Shown piece by piece: positions 54,847 through 63,458 of a stretch of 64,000 bases of DNA (the first letter of the stretch is position 1; every line of letters begins with the position of its first letter). The notes under the pieces are model-generated. The model was given only the letters and a program-made list of their open reading frames with translations. It was not told where the DNA came from and did no database searches. This stretch comes from Anaerolineae bacterium (GTDB lineage: Bacteria > Chloroflexota > Anaerolineae > Aggregatilineales > Aggregatilineaceae): NCBI GenBank assembly GCA_023382715.1, contig JAHDWP010000001.1:1-64000 (forward strand), given 5' to 3'. The translations under genes and the position numbers were made by a program.

Positions 54847-56381
54847 GGCAGGCGCACCTCAACTGAGATGCGCACCGGCAGCACGGGCATGCGCGGGTAC
54901 CAGTCGGGCCAGGTGGCAATGCGCGGGGGATGGGCCGGGTCGAGCAGCAGCTCGGCTTCCAGGCGGCGGCGCGCCTCGCTCACGCTGGTGCCGCGCGTCC
55001 GCGCACGCACGTATTCCTGATCAATGGCGACGGCGACGCTGCCACTGACGGTCATCACGAAGCCCACGCGCCCGTCCTCGGCGATGCTGAGGATGTCGCC
55101 GCGCGCGAACGACAGCGCTTCCGGCGCGATTTCCAGACCGGGCTGGGCGTAGGGGGCCAGGCTCGCATAGGCGATCTGGCGCGCCTGGTGCTCGTCCACG
55201 ATGACCGCCTGCACATCGGCGCGCAGATCGAGGGTGACGCTCTCGGCGGCGTCGCCCACGTAGGCGCTGAAGACCGTCCATTCCGGGCGCTCGGCGCGGA
55301 TGGTGATCGAGCCGGGCACCAGGAACTGGTCGCCGGCAAGCTGGTAGAGCAGCGTGTCGCGCGCGCGCTGGAGCACCTGCTGGCGGCCCAGCACGAGCAA
55401 TCGCTGGTGATCGTCGGCGGTGACGACGCTCCGTTCCTGGAGCGCGCCGCCGAAGGTGGCATTGGGGTTGGTCACGGCAACCTGCCCGGCCAGGTCACCC
55501 TCGACGCGATTGATCGCGCCGGGGCTGACATTGCCCACCGTGCCGGAATGCTCCGGCAGCGCGCGGATGGGCACCTGGACGCTGGCTCGGTCGCCGCCGG
55601 GCAGCGTGGCTTCGGCCACCGTCTCGAAACGGACGGGGTAGGTGTCGCTGGTGGCGACGATTGTGCTATAGGGGATGAGCAGCGGGCTGCCGGTCAGGTT
55701 GGTGAAGGTGGCCAAGCCCTGGGCCTGGCTCGCGCCCGCTGACTCGCGCCCCGACGAGGCGATGGTGACGCGGCTGGTCGCCTGCAAGGTGACGACCGTG
55801 GCGGGCATCCGGCGAGCCTCGATGTCAATGTCGGTCAGGGCGGGGTCGGCGACGATCTGCACCGTCTCGAACACCTGACGACTGGCCGGCGCCAGGGTGA
55901 TGGTGGCGCTGGGGGCGGCCACGAAGAAGCCCACAAGCACGGCCAGCACGCTGCTCAGGAAGGCGATCCAGCGAATGAGAGTGTTGCGCTGCGCCTGGGC
56001 GGGCGGCAGCGAGGCGCGCTGCTGCAGGATGGCGTCGGCCAGCTCAACGCGGGCGAAGTCGTCGGGCGGGGGGACGAAGACGCGCTCGCGCGGGCGGTGC
56101 CAGGTGGCGCGTTGGGCGGCTTCGACGCTGGCGAAGACGGAGATGTGCAGATCGCGGGCGTGCTCGATCACCGCGCTGTTCGCCGTGACCAGGGCCAGGC
56201 GCATCCCCAGGCGCGTCGCCTGGCGCAGCACGAGCAGCAAGTCCAGCTTGCGCGGCAGAATCGCGGCGGAGGCGGGCCAGACGAGCAGCACGCGGCGGGC
56301 GCGGACGAAGCTCAGCCGGTCGCGGACGGTGACCGAGTCGTCGTCCGGCTCCAGGTGGAGGATGTGCAGATCGGATGGCAT
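54843..56381 (-). CDS. Membrane protein with baseplate-J-like domain
   Basis: A 512-residue protein. The N-terminal ~110 residues form an alpha/beta domain reminiscent of a receiver or STAS fold (VLLVWPASAAILPRKLDLLL). A basic patch and one membrane helix (about 136-156) follow, then a large extracytoplasmic beta-rich part containing a baseplate-J/gp47-like region (about 210-400, with GTVGNVSPGAINRVEG). Such J-like proteins are seen next to alaS or ruvX in several phyla without a phage. Their role is unknown, perhaps envelope or cell-division related. GTGA overlap with ruvX indicates co-translation. Confidence 0.75.
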   Translation of the reverse strand: MPSDLHILHLEPDDDSVTVRDRLSFVRARRVLLVWPASAAILPRKLDLLLVLRQATRLGMRLALVTANSAVIEHARDLHISVFASVEAAQRATWHRPRERVFVPPPDDFARVELADAILQQRASLPPAQAQRNTLIRWIAFLSSVLAVLVGFFVAAPSATITLAPASRQVFETVQIVADPALTDIDIEARRMPATVVTLQATSRVTIASSGRESAGASQAQGLATFTNLTGSPLLIPYSTIVATSDTYPVRFETVAEATLPGGDRASVQVPIRALPEHSGTVGNVSPGAINRVEGDLAGQVAVTNPNATFGGALQERSVVTADDHQRLLVLGRQQVLQRARDTLLYQLAGDQFLVPGSITIRAERPEWTVFSAYVGDAAESVTLDLRADVQAVIVDEHQARQIAYASLAPYAQPGLEIAPEALSFARGDILSIAEDGRVGFVMTVSGSVAVAIDQEYVRARTRGTSVSEARRRLEAELLLDPAHPPRIATWPDWYPRMPVLPVRISVEVRLP

Positions 56382-56392
56382 CGCCCGTTCTC

Positions 56393-56426
56393 AGGCTTCC
56401 GCAGCCCGCGCAGACTGCGGAAGCCT
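56393..56426. repeat. AGGCTTCCGCAG palindrome (variant of AGACTTCCGAAGTCT)
   Basis: A perfect 12-bp inverted repeat (56393-56404 and 56415-56426), between alaS and the baseplate-J gene. May attenuate or trim the transcript between them. Confidence 0.7.
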
Positions 56427-56436
56427 TCTGTTTGCG

Positions 56437-59397
56437 TCAGGCAGCGCCAAGCGCCGCCACGATCAGGTCGTGCGCGTGCTGCAACGCCTCGTCGAGCCGG
56501 GCCGCGTCCTTGCCGCCCGCCTGGGCCAGGTCGGGCCGCCCGCCGCCCCCGCCGCCGACGATCTGCGCGGCAGCCTTGATGATATTGCCGGCGTGCACGC
56601 GCCTGGTCAGGTCTTTGCTGACGGCGGCGATCAGTTGCGGCTTGCCGCTCTCGGCGACCATGCCCAGCACGACGACACCGGACTCGACTCTGTCGCGGAA
56701 CCAGTCGGTCATCTCGCGCAGCGTGTCGGGCGCGGTCGGGCTGACGCGAGCCACCAGCACGGAGACGCCGCTCATCTCGCGGACGCCGCTTGCCAGCAGC
56801 CCCTCGAATTCCAGCCGGGCGGCGCGACGGCGCAGGCGGGCGTTCTCGTGCTGCTGCTCGCGCAATTCGTCCTGCAGGGCGACCAGGCGCGCGCTGACGG
56901 TGTCGGGCGTAGTGCCCAGGCGCGCCGCTGTTTCACTGAGCTGGCGCAGGCCGCGCCGGATGTAGGCTTCGGCCCCGCGCCCGGTGAGCGCCTCGACGCG
57001 GCGGATGCCCTGGGCGACGCTGCCTTCCGCAGTGAAGACGAAGGGGCCGATGACGCCCGTCTGGTCTACGTGTGTGCCGCCGCACAGCTCGTAGCTGATG
57101 CGCTGGCCGTCGTGCGCCCAGATGTTGACGGTGCGCACCTCCTCGCCGTACTTTTCGCCGAAGAGGGCCATCGCGCCCTCGCTCTTGGCTGTCTCGCGAT
57201 CTTTCCGCTCGGCAGTGACCGGCAGGTTGGCCAGGATCGCTGCGTTGATATTGCGCTGGATCAGGTCCAGCTCGTCCGGCGAAAGGGGCGCGTCGTGGCT
57301 GAAGTCGAAGCGCAGGCGGTCCGGCGCGACGAGCGAGCCGCGCTGGTGGACGTGCGCGCCGAGCACGGCGCGCAGTTGGGCATGGAGCAGGTGGGTGGCC
57401 GTGTGGTTGCGCATGATGTCCAGGCGACGCTCAGCGTCCACCATGACCAGGCAGGCGTCACCGGCGGCGGGCATCCCTTCGACGACTTCGCCGCTGTGCA
57501 CGATCAGGCCGCCGACAGGCTGGCGCGCGTCCTCGACATCCACCGTCCAGCCATCGCCCTGGATGGCCCCCGTGTCGCTGACCTGGCCGCCTGATTCGAC
57601 GTAGAACGGCGTCTGGTCGAGCACGATCTCGACCCGGTCACCGGCGCTCGCCCGCTCGACAAGATCGCCGTCGCGCAGGATGGCCAGCACATGCGCCTGG
57701 CGGCTGAGCGGGCCGTACTGATCCTGGCGCACGCCGTCGGCGAGCAGCCCCTGCTGGCGCAGGGAAGCCAGCGCGCGGCGATAGGCTTCGCCCATGTCTA
57801 TCGCGCCGAACGCGCCGCCGTCCTTGCCCCGGCTGATCGCCTCGTGCGCTCTCTGCGCCGCGCGGAAGCCCACTTCGTCCACCGTGAAGCCGCGCTCGTG
57901 GGCGATGTCGCGGGTGATCTCCAGGGGCAGGCCCTTTTCGGCGTGCAGGCGAAAAGCCTGGTCGCCGGGAAGCTGGCCCGCCAGGGTCAGCGTATCGCGC
58001 ACGTCGCTATCCGGAGCGAGCGCGTCAAGGATGTCGCTCAGTCTCACGCCCTGGCCCAACTGGTCAAGCAGGCCGCCGAGCACTTTCTGTGCGCCGGAGG
58101 CGGCGATCATCTGGTCAATCTGGGCGATCTGCGCGGAGAAATCGTCGCCGCCCGGCTCGGCGGGCAGGGCCGGCCTGCTGCCGCCGAACAGCGGCGCGAG
58201 CAGGTCGTTGAGCGCCTGCCTGGCGCTTGCAGCGAGGTTGGCGAGCATGGCATCCAGCTCGTCCAGCGCGCGATCCATCGCCCGGCGGAAGCGCACCTCT
58301 TCGCTGGTGATGATGCGGCGGATGGTCTCGCGGGCTTCGTCGAGTTCCGGGTAGGCGCTGTGCATGGTGTCAATCACCGCGTCGGCGACTTCGGCCAGGA
58401 AGGGGCCGCTGAAGCCGAGCTTGGTGCCGAAACGCACGGCGCGGCGGATGACCATGCGGCAGATGTAGTCGCGCCCGGTCGCGCCGGGGCGCACGCCGTC
58501 GGCGATGAGGAACGTCGCCGCGCGCATGTGGTCGGCGATGACACGATAGGGGACGATATTGGCGTCGCGCTCGGCGTCGGAATGGCCGGTCAGCTCCTGC
58601 GCGCGGCGAATGATCGGCATGAACAGATCGGTCTCGTAATTCGCGCCCACACCCTGCACCACGCTGACGAGGCGCTCCAGCCCTGCGCCCGTGTCCACGC
58701 CGGTGGCGGGCAGCGGCTCGTCCCACTGGCCGCTGTGCTCGGGGTCGGGCTGGGTGCGGTTGTACTGCATGAAGACCAGGTTCCAGATCTCCAGGAAGCG
58801 GTCGCTTTCGGCTTGCAGTGCGGCGATGATCGTCTCTGTACCCTCTTCGGGGCGCAGATCGAAGTGCACTTCGCTGGTGGGGCCGCAGGGGCCGGTCTCG
58901 GCCATCTGCCAGAAATTGGTCTTGGGGCCAAGCCGTGCCACGCGCTCCGAGGGGACGCCGATCTCCTTCGTCCAGATGTCGTAGGCTGCTTCGTCGCTCT
59001 CATACACGGTGAAGACCAGGCGGCTGGGCGGCAGCTCGTAGACGCGGGTCAGCAGGTCGTAGGCATAACGGATGGCGTCGCGCTTGAAGTAATCGCCGAA
59101 GCTGAAGTTGCCGAGCATCTCGAAGAAAGTGTGGTGGCGCGGCGACGGGCCGACATTCTCCAGGTCGTTGTGCTTGCCGCTGACGCGCATACACTTCTGG
59201 GCGGTGGTGGCCCGCGTGTAGGGGCGCTTGTCCAGGCCGAGAAAGACATCCTTGAACTGTACCATGCCGGCGTTGGTGAAGAGCAGGGTGGGGTCGCTGC
59301 CGGGCACGAGCGACGAGGAGGGCACGCGCTTGTGGCCCATTTCCTCGAAGTATTCCAGAAAAGCCTCGCGCACTTCGGCGCCGGTCATTCTTCTCAT
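56437..59397 (-). CDS. alaS: Alanyl-tRNA synthetase
   Basis: A 986-residue class II synthetase charging tRNA-Ala. The catalytic core is at the N-terminus (motif 2 near KCMRVSGKHNDLENVG, motif 3 in GAGLERLVSVVQG). The editing domain has HTATHLLH and CGGTHVDQTG with the zinc ligands. The C-Ala/DHHA1 end has GGGGGGRPDLAQAGGKD. It is about 110 residues longer than E. coli AlaRS because of an extra ~80 residues (about 385-475) between the core and the LPGDQAFRLHAEKG segment. A strong promoter lies at 59448-59476. Start at 59397 or 59388 (ATG). Confidence 0.95.
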   Translation of the reverse strand: MRRMTGAEVREAFLEYFEEMGHKRVPSSSLVPGSDPTLLFTNAGMVQFKDVFLGLDKRPYTRATTAQKCMRVSGKHNDLENVGPSPRHHTFFEMLGNFSFGDYFKRDAIRYAYDLLTRVYELPPSRLVFTVYESDEAAYDIWTKEIGVPSERVARLGPKTNFWQMAETGPCGPTSEVHFDLRPEEGTETIIAALQAESDRFLEIWNLVFMQYNRTQPDPEHSGQWDEPLPATGVDTGAGLERLVSVVQGVGANYETDLFMPIIRRAQELTGHSDAERDANIVPYRVIADHMRAATFLIADGVRPGATGRDYICRMVIRRAVRFGTKLGFSGPFLAEVADAVIDTMHSAYPELDEARETIRRIITSEEVRFRRAMDRALDELDAMLANLAASARQALNDLLAPLFGGSRPALPAEPGGDDFSAQIAQIDQMIAASGAQKVLGGLLDQLGQGVRLSDILDALAPDSDVRDTLTLAGQLPGDQAFRLHAEKGLPLEITRDIAHERGFTVDEVGFRAAQRAHEAISRGKDGGAFGAIDMGEAYRRALASLRQQGLLADGVRQDQYGPLSRQAHVLAILRDGDLVERASAGDRVEIVLDQTPFYVESGGQVSDTGAIQGDGWTVDVEDARQPVGGLIVHSGEVVEGMPAAGDACLVMVDAERRLDIMRNHTATHLLHAQLRAVLGAHVHQRGSLVAPDRLRFDFSHDAPLSPDELDLIQRNINAAILANLPVTAERKDRETAKSEGAMALFGEKYGEEVRTVNIWAHDGQRISYELCGGTHVDQTGVIGPFVFTAEGSVAQGIRRVEALTGRGAEAYIRRGLRQLSETAARLGTTPDTVSARLVALQDELREQQHENARLRRRAARLEFEGLLASGVREMSGVSVLVARVSPTAPDTLREMTDWFRDRVESGVVVLGMVAESGKPQLIAAVSKDLTRRVHAGNIIKAAAQIVGGGGGGRPDLAQAGGKDAARLDEALQHAHDLIVAALGAA

Positions 59398-59447
59398 GGG
59401 TGCTGTCTTTCGGTAATGGCTGTGAACGGACTTGTCGGGACGGTGCG

Positions 59448-59476
59448 ATTATAGTGAAGCGGTGGGCGCTTGGCAA
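59448..59476 (-). promoter_or_regulatory. Promoter of alaS
   Basis: On the minus strand, TTGCCA (59471-59476) and TATAAT (59448-59453) with a 17-nt spacer, about 50 nt before the start of alaS. Confidence 0.75.
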
Positions 59477-59520
59477 TGCTGGGGCGGCGTGTGAAGGCTG
59501 ACAGCGACTCGCCGGGCGGG

Positions 59521-59580
59521 GGTGAGGTCAGCCAGGGCGCAGCAGAGCAGCGCCCCTACCGCCTGACAGGTTTTGCACGC
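59521..59580. repeat. GGTGAGGTCAGCCAGGG dispersed repeat
   Basis: Matches 40124-40180 and, inverted, 63336-63380, sharing the ends GTGAGGTCAGCC and GCCTGACAGGT with variable middles. Confidence 0.65.
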
Positions 59581-59636
59581 ACCCGGTGCGGCGTGTGTCA
59601 GAGGGTTATGGGGCGGAGCGCATACGCCGGTGAACA

Positions 59637-59669
59637 AGACTTCCGAAGTCTGCCAGACTTCGGAAGTCT
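59637..59669. repeat. AGACTTCCGAAGTCT palindrome, copy 4
   Basis: AGACTTCCGAAGTCT (59637-59651) and AGACTTCGGAAGTCT (59655-59669) with a 3-nt spacer, just before the DnaA-box cluster. Confidence 0.85.
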
Positions 59670-59683
59670 GACCGGAGGCTGCC

Positions 59684-59722
59684 TGTGCATAACCTGTGGA
59701 TATGTCAATAAGCTGTGGATAA
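59684..59722 (+). promoter_or_regulatory. Cluster of three DnaA boxes
   Basis: TGTGGATAA (59714-59722) is a perfect DnaA box in reverse; TGTGGATAT (59695-59703) and TGTGCATAA (59684-59692) each differ by one base. All three face the same way within 39 bp. They lie upstream of the extended -10 at 59752 and of the gene at 59850. They could be a DnaA-regulated promoter, a titration site or part of an origin; no dnaA, dnaN or AT-rich unwinding element is seen here. Confidence 0.6.
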
Positions 59723-59751
59723 CTCACCGGGCGCGGCGCGCGCGCAGTGTG

Positions 59752-59760
59752 TGGTATGAT
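59752..59760 (+). promoter_or_regulatory. Extended -10 promoter upstream of the 59850 gene
   Basis: GTGTGGTATGAT contains TGGTATGAT, an extended -10, about 90 nt before the start codon. It needs no strong -35, and the DnaA boxes lie 30-70 bp upstream. Confidence 0.4.
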
Positions 59761-59849
59761 TCGCCCCACTGGGGACCTCAGCAGTGGCTGGATGGTGCAC
59801 CGGAGATCGCGCGCGGGCGAAAGGATTGGAGCGTAGAGGGGGAGAGCGC

Positions 59850-60503
59850 ATGACAGTACAAGTGACGCTGCGCGGGCCGCGCGCTGCCGATCTGTTCGGC
59901 TCCTATGCCGAGGCGTTTGCCCGCTGCTTTGGGCGCGGCGAGCGATGCGCGCCGCCGCCGCTGGCGGACGTCTGCGGGCGCGTGCTGCGCGGAGTCCGCG
60001 ACGAGGATTTTCTCACGCTGAGTGACGACCTGGCGCGCCGGGTGGTGTTCATGCTCGACGCGCAGGCGCTCGGCGACCTGCTGGGGCGTGACGGAGCGGA
60101 CGTGCTGGCCCAGATCGGCTACGCGCCGGGCGAAGTGCGCGCTCTGGTGGGGCGAGGTGTGCGCTTCCGGCTGGTGTTGGTGCCGCAGGTCGAAATGGTC
60201 CGGGCGACGTGGGATGCGCTGCTCGACCTGGTGGCGGCTGAGTACCCGGAGTGGGGAGATCGTATCCGCGCGGCGCAGGCGACGCTCAAGGCGCGGCCCT
60301 ACGCGCAGGCCATGGCGGGCGGCGGCGAGGCTGCCGAAGTGCGCGCCTTTCTGGAGAGGGCGCTGCACGTCAGCCCGCTCTTCGCCGGCGACGGATTCAC
60401 GCGCCGCGACGGGCGCGCCGTCTACGCGGAGTACGCCTGCCGCAACCGCCCGTTGAGCGAGTTCGCGAGCTGGTGCCTGATCGAGTTTCCGGTGACCGGG
60501 TGA
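59850..60503 (+). CDS. Protein of unknown function
   Basis: A 217-residue protein. It opens with a strand (MTVQVTLRGPRAADLFGSY) and a Cys-containing helix (AEAFARCFGRGERC), then an alternating helical pattern with RVVFMLDAQALGDLLGRDGADVL and later LERALHVSPLFAGDGFTRRD. A final ACRNRPLSEFASWCLIEFP stretch contains paired cysteines. No family is recognised and no membrane segment is predicted. GGGGGAGAGC precedes the ATG at 59850. It is the only gene downstream of the DnaA-box cluster; a role in replication or cell cycle would be speculation. Confidence 0.6.
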   Translation: MTVQVTLRGPRAADLFGSYAEAFARCFGRGERCAPPPLADVCGRVLRGVRDEDFLTLSDDLARRVVFMLDAQALGDLLGRDGADVLAQIGYAPGEVRALVGRGVRFRLVLVPQVEMVRATWDALLDLVAAEYPEWGDRIRAAQATLKARPYAQAMAGGGEAAEVRAFLERALHVSPLFAGDGFTRRDGRAVYAEYACRNRPLSEFASWCLIEFPVTG

Positions 60504-60590
60504 TCATCCGGGGAGTGAGCGGTATGTGAGACCGGAGTCTGACACGCGAAGAAGCTCTCTCCCCAGGACTCCCGACTCAGGCCCCGCTCC

Positions 60591-61850
60591 TCACGACTGC
60601 TCCTCTTTCCCGCTGCGCAGACGGTTGATCTGCTCGCGGCGGCGGCGCAGGTAGGCGCGCGCCATGAGAATCCACGTCGTCGGCGAGAGCAGCATCAGCC
60701 GTCGCCAGCCGCGAACCAGCGGGCGGCGCACCCCGGCGTAGGCGTAGGCCCCCTGGCGGCGGCCCCAGGTGAGCGAATACGACGGGCGCGAAGGCACGGC
60801 GGTCCACTCGATGACCATCGCCGCCCACGACAGCCCGCCACCGAAACCCACCAGGGCGATCACGTCGCCCGGCTTGATGCGCTCCTCTTCGACCGCCTCG
60901 GCCAGCGCGATCGGGATCGAGGCGGCGGAAGTGTTGCCGTAGCGGGCGATGTTGCTGTAGATGCGGTTCTCTGGGATTTTGAGCGCCTTCGCCGCGTGGT
61001 CAATGATGCGCTGGTTGGCCTGGTGCGGGATGACCAGAGAAAGGTCGTCTGGGGTGAGGCCGGCCTGGGTCAGGGCGTCGCGGATGCTGTCGCCGATGAC
61101 GCGCGCGGCGAAGCGGAACACACCGCGCCCGTCCATATAGATACGCCCCTGCTGGTGCGCCCCGTCTTCCAGGTAGGTGTCGCGGCTGTTGGCCGTGGGC
61201 AGGGTGAGCATGTCCCAGCCGGAGCCGTCGGAGCGCAGCACCGAGCCGAGCACGCCGCCGGGCGTGTCGCTCCCCCCAAGCACAACCGCGCCCGCCCCGT
61301 CGCCGAAGAGGATGCACGTGCCCCGATCCGTCCAGTCCACCACACGGCTGAGCGTCTCCGCGCCGATGACCAGGGCGGTGTTGATCGCGCCGGTCTGAAT
61401 CTTGTTCACAGCCATATCCAGGCCGTAGACGAAGCCGGAACAGGCGGCGCTGAGGTCGAAAGCGCCGGCGTTGGCCGCGCCCAGATAATCCTGCACCAGG
61501 CTGGCTGTGCTGGGAAAGATGTGTTCCGGCGTGGCTGTGGCGACGATGATCAGGTCAATGGCGCCGGGCAGCACGTCGGCCACGTCGAGCGCTTTTTGCG
61601 CGGCGCGGGTGGCCAGGCTGGTGGTCGTTTCGCGCTGGGCGGCGATGCGGCGCTCCTTGATGCCGGTGCGCGTGGTGATCCATTCGTCGTTGGTCTCGAC
61701 GATGGCTTCCAGGTCGCTGTTGGAGAGCACCTGTGAAGGTACCTCCATGCCCCAGCCGATGACGTGCGCGTAACGCAGCGAGCGCGGTCGCCTGGCGGGC
61801 GCGGCCCGGCCCCAGAACAGCCGGCGCGAGCGCGGGATCGTGTCAATCAT
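60591..61850 (-). CDS. fabH: 3-oxoacyl-[acyl-carrier-protein] synthase III
   Basis: A 419-residue KAS III that starts fatty-acid synthesis by condensing acetyl-CoA with malonyl-ACP. The catalytic triad is visible: Cys in LSAACSGFVYGL, His in IPHQANQRI and Asn in YGNTSAASIP. FGDGAGAVVLGG and GFGGGLSWAAMVI agree with the family. It is about 90 residues longer than usual, with a basic ~25-residue N-terminal extension and a basic ~69-residue tail (RRREQINRLRSGKEEQS). The ATG at 61850 has AAGG before it; earlier in-frame starts lack support. It follows fabF with a 52-bp gap. Confidence 0.93.
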   Translation of the reverse strand: MIDTIPRSRRLFWGRAAPARRPRSLRYAHVIGWGMEVPSQVLSNSDLEAIVETNDEWITTRTGIKERRIAAQRETTTSLATRAAQKALDVADVLPGAIDLIIVATATPEHIFPSTASLVQDYLGAANAGAFDLSAACSGFVYGLDMAVNKIQTGAINTALVIGAETLSRVVDWTDRGTCILFGDGAGAVVLGGSDTPGGVLGSVLRSDGSGWDMLTLPTANSRDTYLEDGAHQQGRIYMDGRGVFRFAARVIGDSIRDALTQAGLTPDDLSLVIPHQANQRIIDHAAKALKIPENRIYSNIARYGNTSAASIPIALAEAVEEERIKPGDVIALVGFGGGLSWAAMVIEWTAVPSRPSYSLTWGRRQGAYAYAGVRRPLVRGWRRLMLLSPTTWILMARAYLRRRREQINRLRSGKEEQS

Positions 61851-61902
61851 ATGCGGACCTTGCTGGCGAAGCGCGCGCGGGTCGAAACCCGGCGACGCCC
61901 GC

Positions 61903-63147
61903 TCATCCTTCGTATTTGCTGAAGACCAGCACGGCGTTGTGCCCACCGAAGCCGAACGAGTTGCTCATCACATGCTGGATGGGCGCGGCGCGGCCCACAT
62001 TGGGCGTGTAGTCCAGGTCGCACTCCGGGTCCGGGGTGTGCAGGTTGATCGTCGGCGGGACGAACTGCTCGATGAGGGCTTTGATGCTGAACACGGCCTC
62101 GATACTGCCCGCCGCGCCCATCAGGTGGCCGGTGACCGACTTGGTGGAGCTGATCGGGACCCGGTAAGCGTGGTCGCCGAAGACCGCTTTGATGGCGCGC
62201 GTCTCGCTGACATCGTTGAGCGGTGTGCTGGTGCCGTGCGCGTTAATGTAGCTGATGTCCTGTGGGACCAGGCCGGCGCGATGTATGGCGCGGCGCATGG
62301 CTTCCTGCGCACCTTCGCCGTGCTCCATCGGCGCGGTGATGTGAAAGGCGTCGCAGGTGCTGCCGTAGCCGGACAGCTCGCAGTAGATGCGCGCGCCGCG
62401 CGCCTGGGCGTGCTCCAGCTCTTCGAGCACGAGCATGGCCGCGCCTTCGCCGACGACGAAGCCGTCGCGGTCGGCGGCGAACGGGCGGGACGCACCCTGC
62501 GGGTCGTCGTTGCGGCGCGAGATGGCGCCCATGTTGGACAGGCTGGCGATGGTCAGGCTGAGCAGCGCGGCCTCTGAACTGCCGGCGAGCATGGCCAGCG
62601 CCGCGCCGCGCCGGATCATCTCGTAGGCTTCGCCGACGCTGTTGTTGCCGGTGGCGCAGGCGGTGCTGATGGACATATTCGGCCCGCGCAGCCCGAAATC
62701 AATGGCGATCTTCCCGGCTGGGCTGTCGGGGAGCATCATCGGCAGCAGCAGCGGGCTGACGGTGCTGTGCCCTTCCTGCATGAACTTCTCGATGCCGTTG
62801 AACAACGTCGTAAAGCCGCCGATGCCCGTGCCAACGACCACGCCCACGTCCCAGGCATTGTGCTCATTGACGACCAGGCCAGAGTCCTTGAGAGCCTGTT
62901 GGCTGGCGTAGTGGGCCACCTGTGTCAGCGGATCGGTGCGGCGCAGGTCACGGCGGTTCAGGTGCTCGGCGGGGTCGTAGTTCTTCACGGGCGCGCCGAA
63001 GGTGACCTTGAGACCCAACTCTTCGAACTCTGGCATATGCTGCGCGCCGGAGACGCCATTGGCCGCGTTGCGCCAGGCTTCTTCCGGCGAATTTCCGACG
63101 GGGCAGAGGATGCCCAGGCCGGTGACGACGACACGTTTGAAGTCCAC
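61903..63147 (-). CDS. fabF: 3-oxoacyl-[acyl-carrier-protein] synthase II
   Basis: A 414-residue KAS II elongating fatty acids. Catalytic Cys lies in ISTACATGNN, His in INAHGTSTPLND and His in SVTGHLMGAAGS, the Cys-His-His set of FabF. The C-terminal SNSFGFGGHNAVLVF glycine-rich motif is present. The GTG at 63147 has AAGGAG upstream. fabH is immediately downstream, so initiation and elongation condensing enzymes are made together. acpP is not in the window. Confidence 0.96.
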   Translation of the reverse strand: MDFKRVVVTGLGILCPVGNSPEEAWRNAANGVSGAQHMPEFEELGLKVTFGAPVKNYDPAEHLNRRDLRRTDPLTQVAHYASQQALKDSGLVVNEHNAWDVGVVVGTGIGGFTTLFNGIEKFMQEGHSTVSPLLLPMMLPDSPAGKIAIDFGLRGPNMSISTACATGNNSVGEAYEMIRRGAALAMLAGSSEAALLSLTIASLSNMGAISRRNDDPQGASRPFAADRDGFVVGEGAAMLVLEELEHAQARGARIYCELSGYGSTCDAFHITAPMEHGEGAQEAMRRAIHRAGLVPQDISYINAHGTSTPLNDVSETRAIKAVFGDHAYRVPISSTKSVTGHLMGAAGSIEAVFSIKALIEQFVPPTINLHTPDPECDLDYTPNVGRAAPIQHVMSNSFGFGGHNAVLVFSKYEG

Positions 63148-63239
63148 AGATCGCTCCTTCGATTTGCTGGTACCGCGCTGCCCGCGCGCAGAGCGGTGAG
63201 GGTGCTCGCAAGGCGGGCGGGTTCACCGCCCAGCCGTCC

Positions 63240-63245
63240 ATTATA
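63240..63245 (-). promoter_or_regulatory. -10 box upstream of fabF
   Basis: TATAAT on the minus strand, about 93 nt before the fabF start. No good -35 lies at the expected distance. Confidence 0.35.
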
Positions 63246-63335
63246 CCGCATGTCCGGGCGGCGAGGGGGCACCGGCATGAACTATAACCCTGCGGGCGGA
63301 TCGGGGTTGCTCTGCGGCAGCGAAACTGGTCTGGG

Positions 63336-63412
63336 GGTGCGTGCAAAACCTGTCGGGCAGGGGCGCTGCCCTGCTGCGCTCCCGTAGAAGCGTATTGTAA
63401 TACGCCCCTCCG
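63336..63412. repeat. Dispersed repeat with GCGTATT palindrome
   Basis: GGTGCGTGCAAAACCTGTCG..CTGCTGCGCTCCC is the inverse of the repeat at 59521 and 40124. It is followed by GCGTATT/AATACGC (63390-63405) of the GGGGCGTAT family. No gene is supported in 63148-63510. Confidence 0.6.
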
Positions 63413-63458
63413 GGACTTCATCTCACCCGGCATCAAGCGAGTCGCTGGCAGGCGGGGC

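Noticed and set aside
57691-59454. A 587-residue plus-strand frame opposite alaS.
   Set aside because: Shadow of alaS; no ribosome binding site or domain pattern.
59398-59849. Full replication origin at the DnaA-box cluster.
   Set aside because: Only three boxes, no AT-rich unwinding element and no dnaA, dnaN, gyrB or rpmH nearby, so calling it oriC would overreach.
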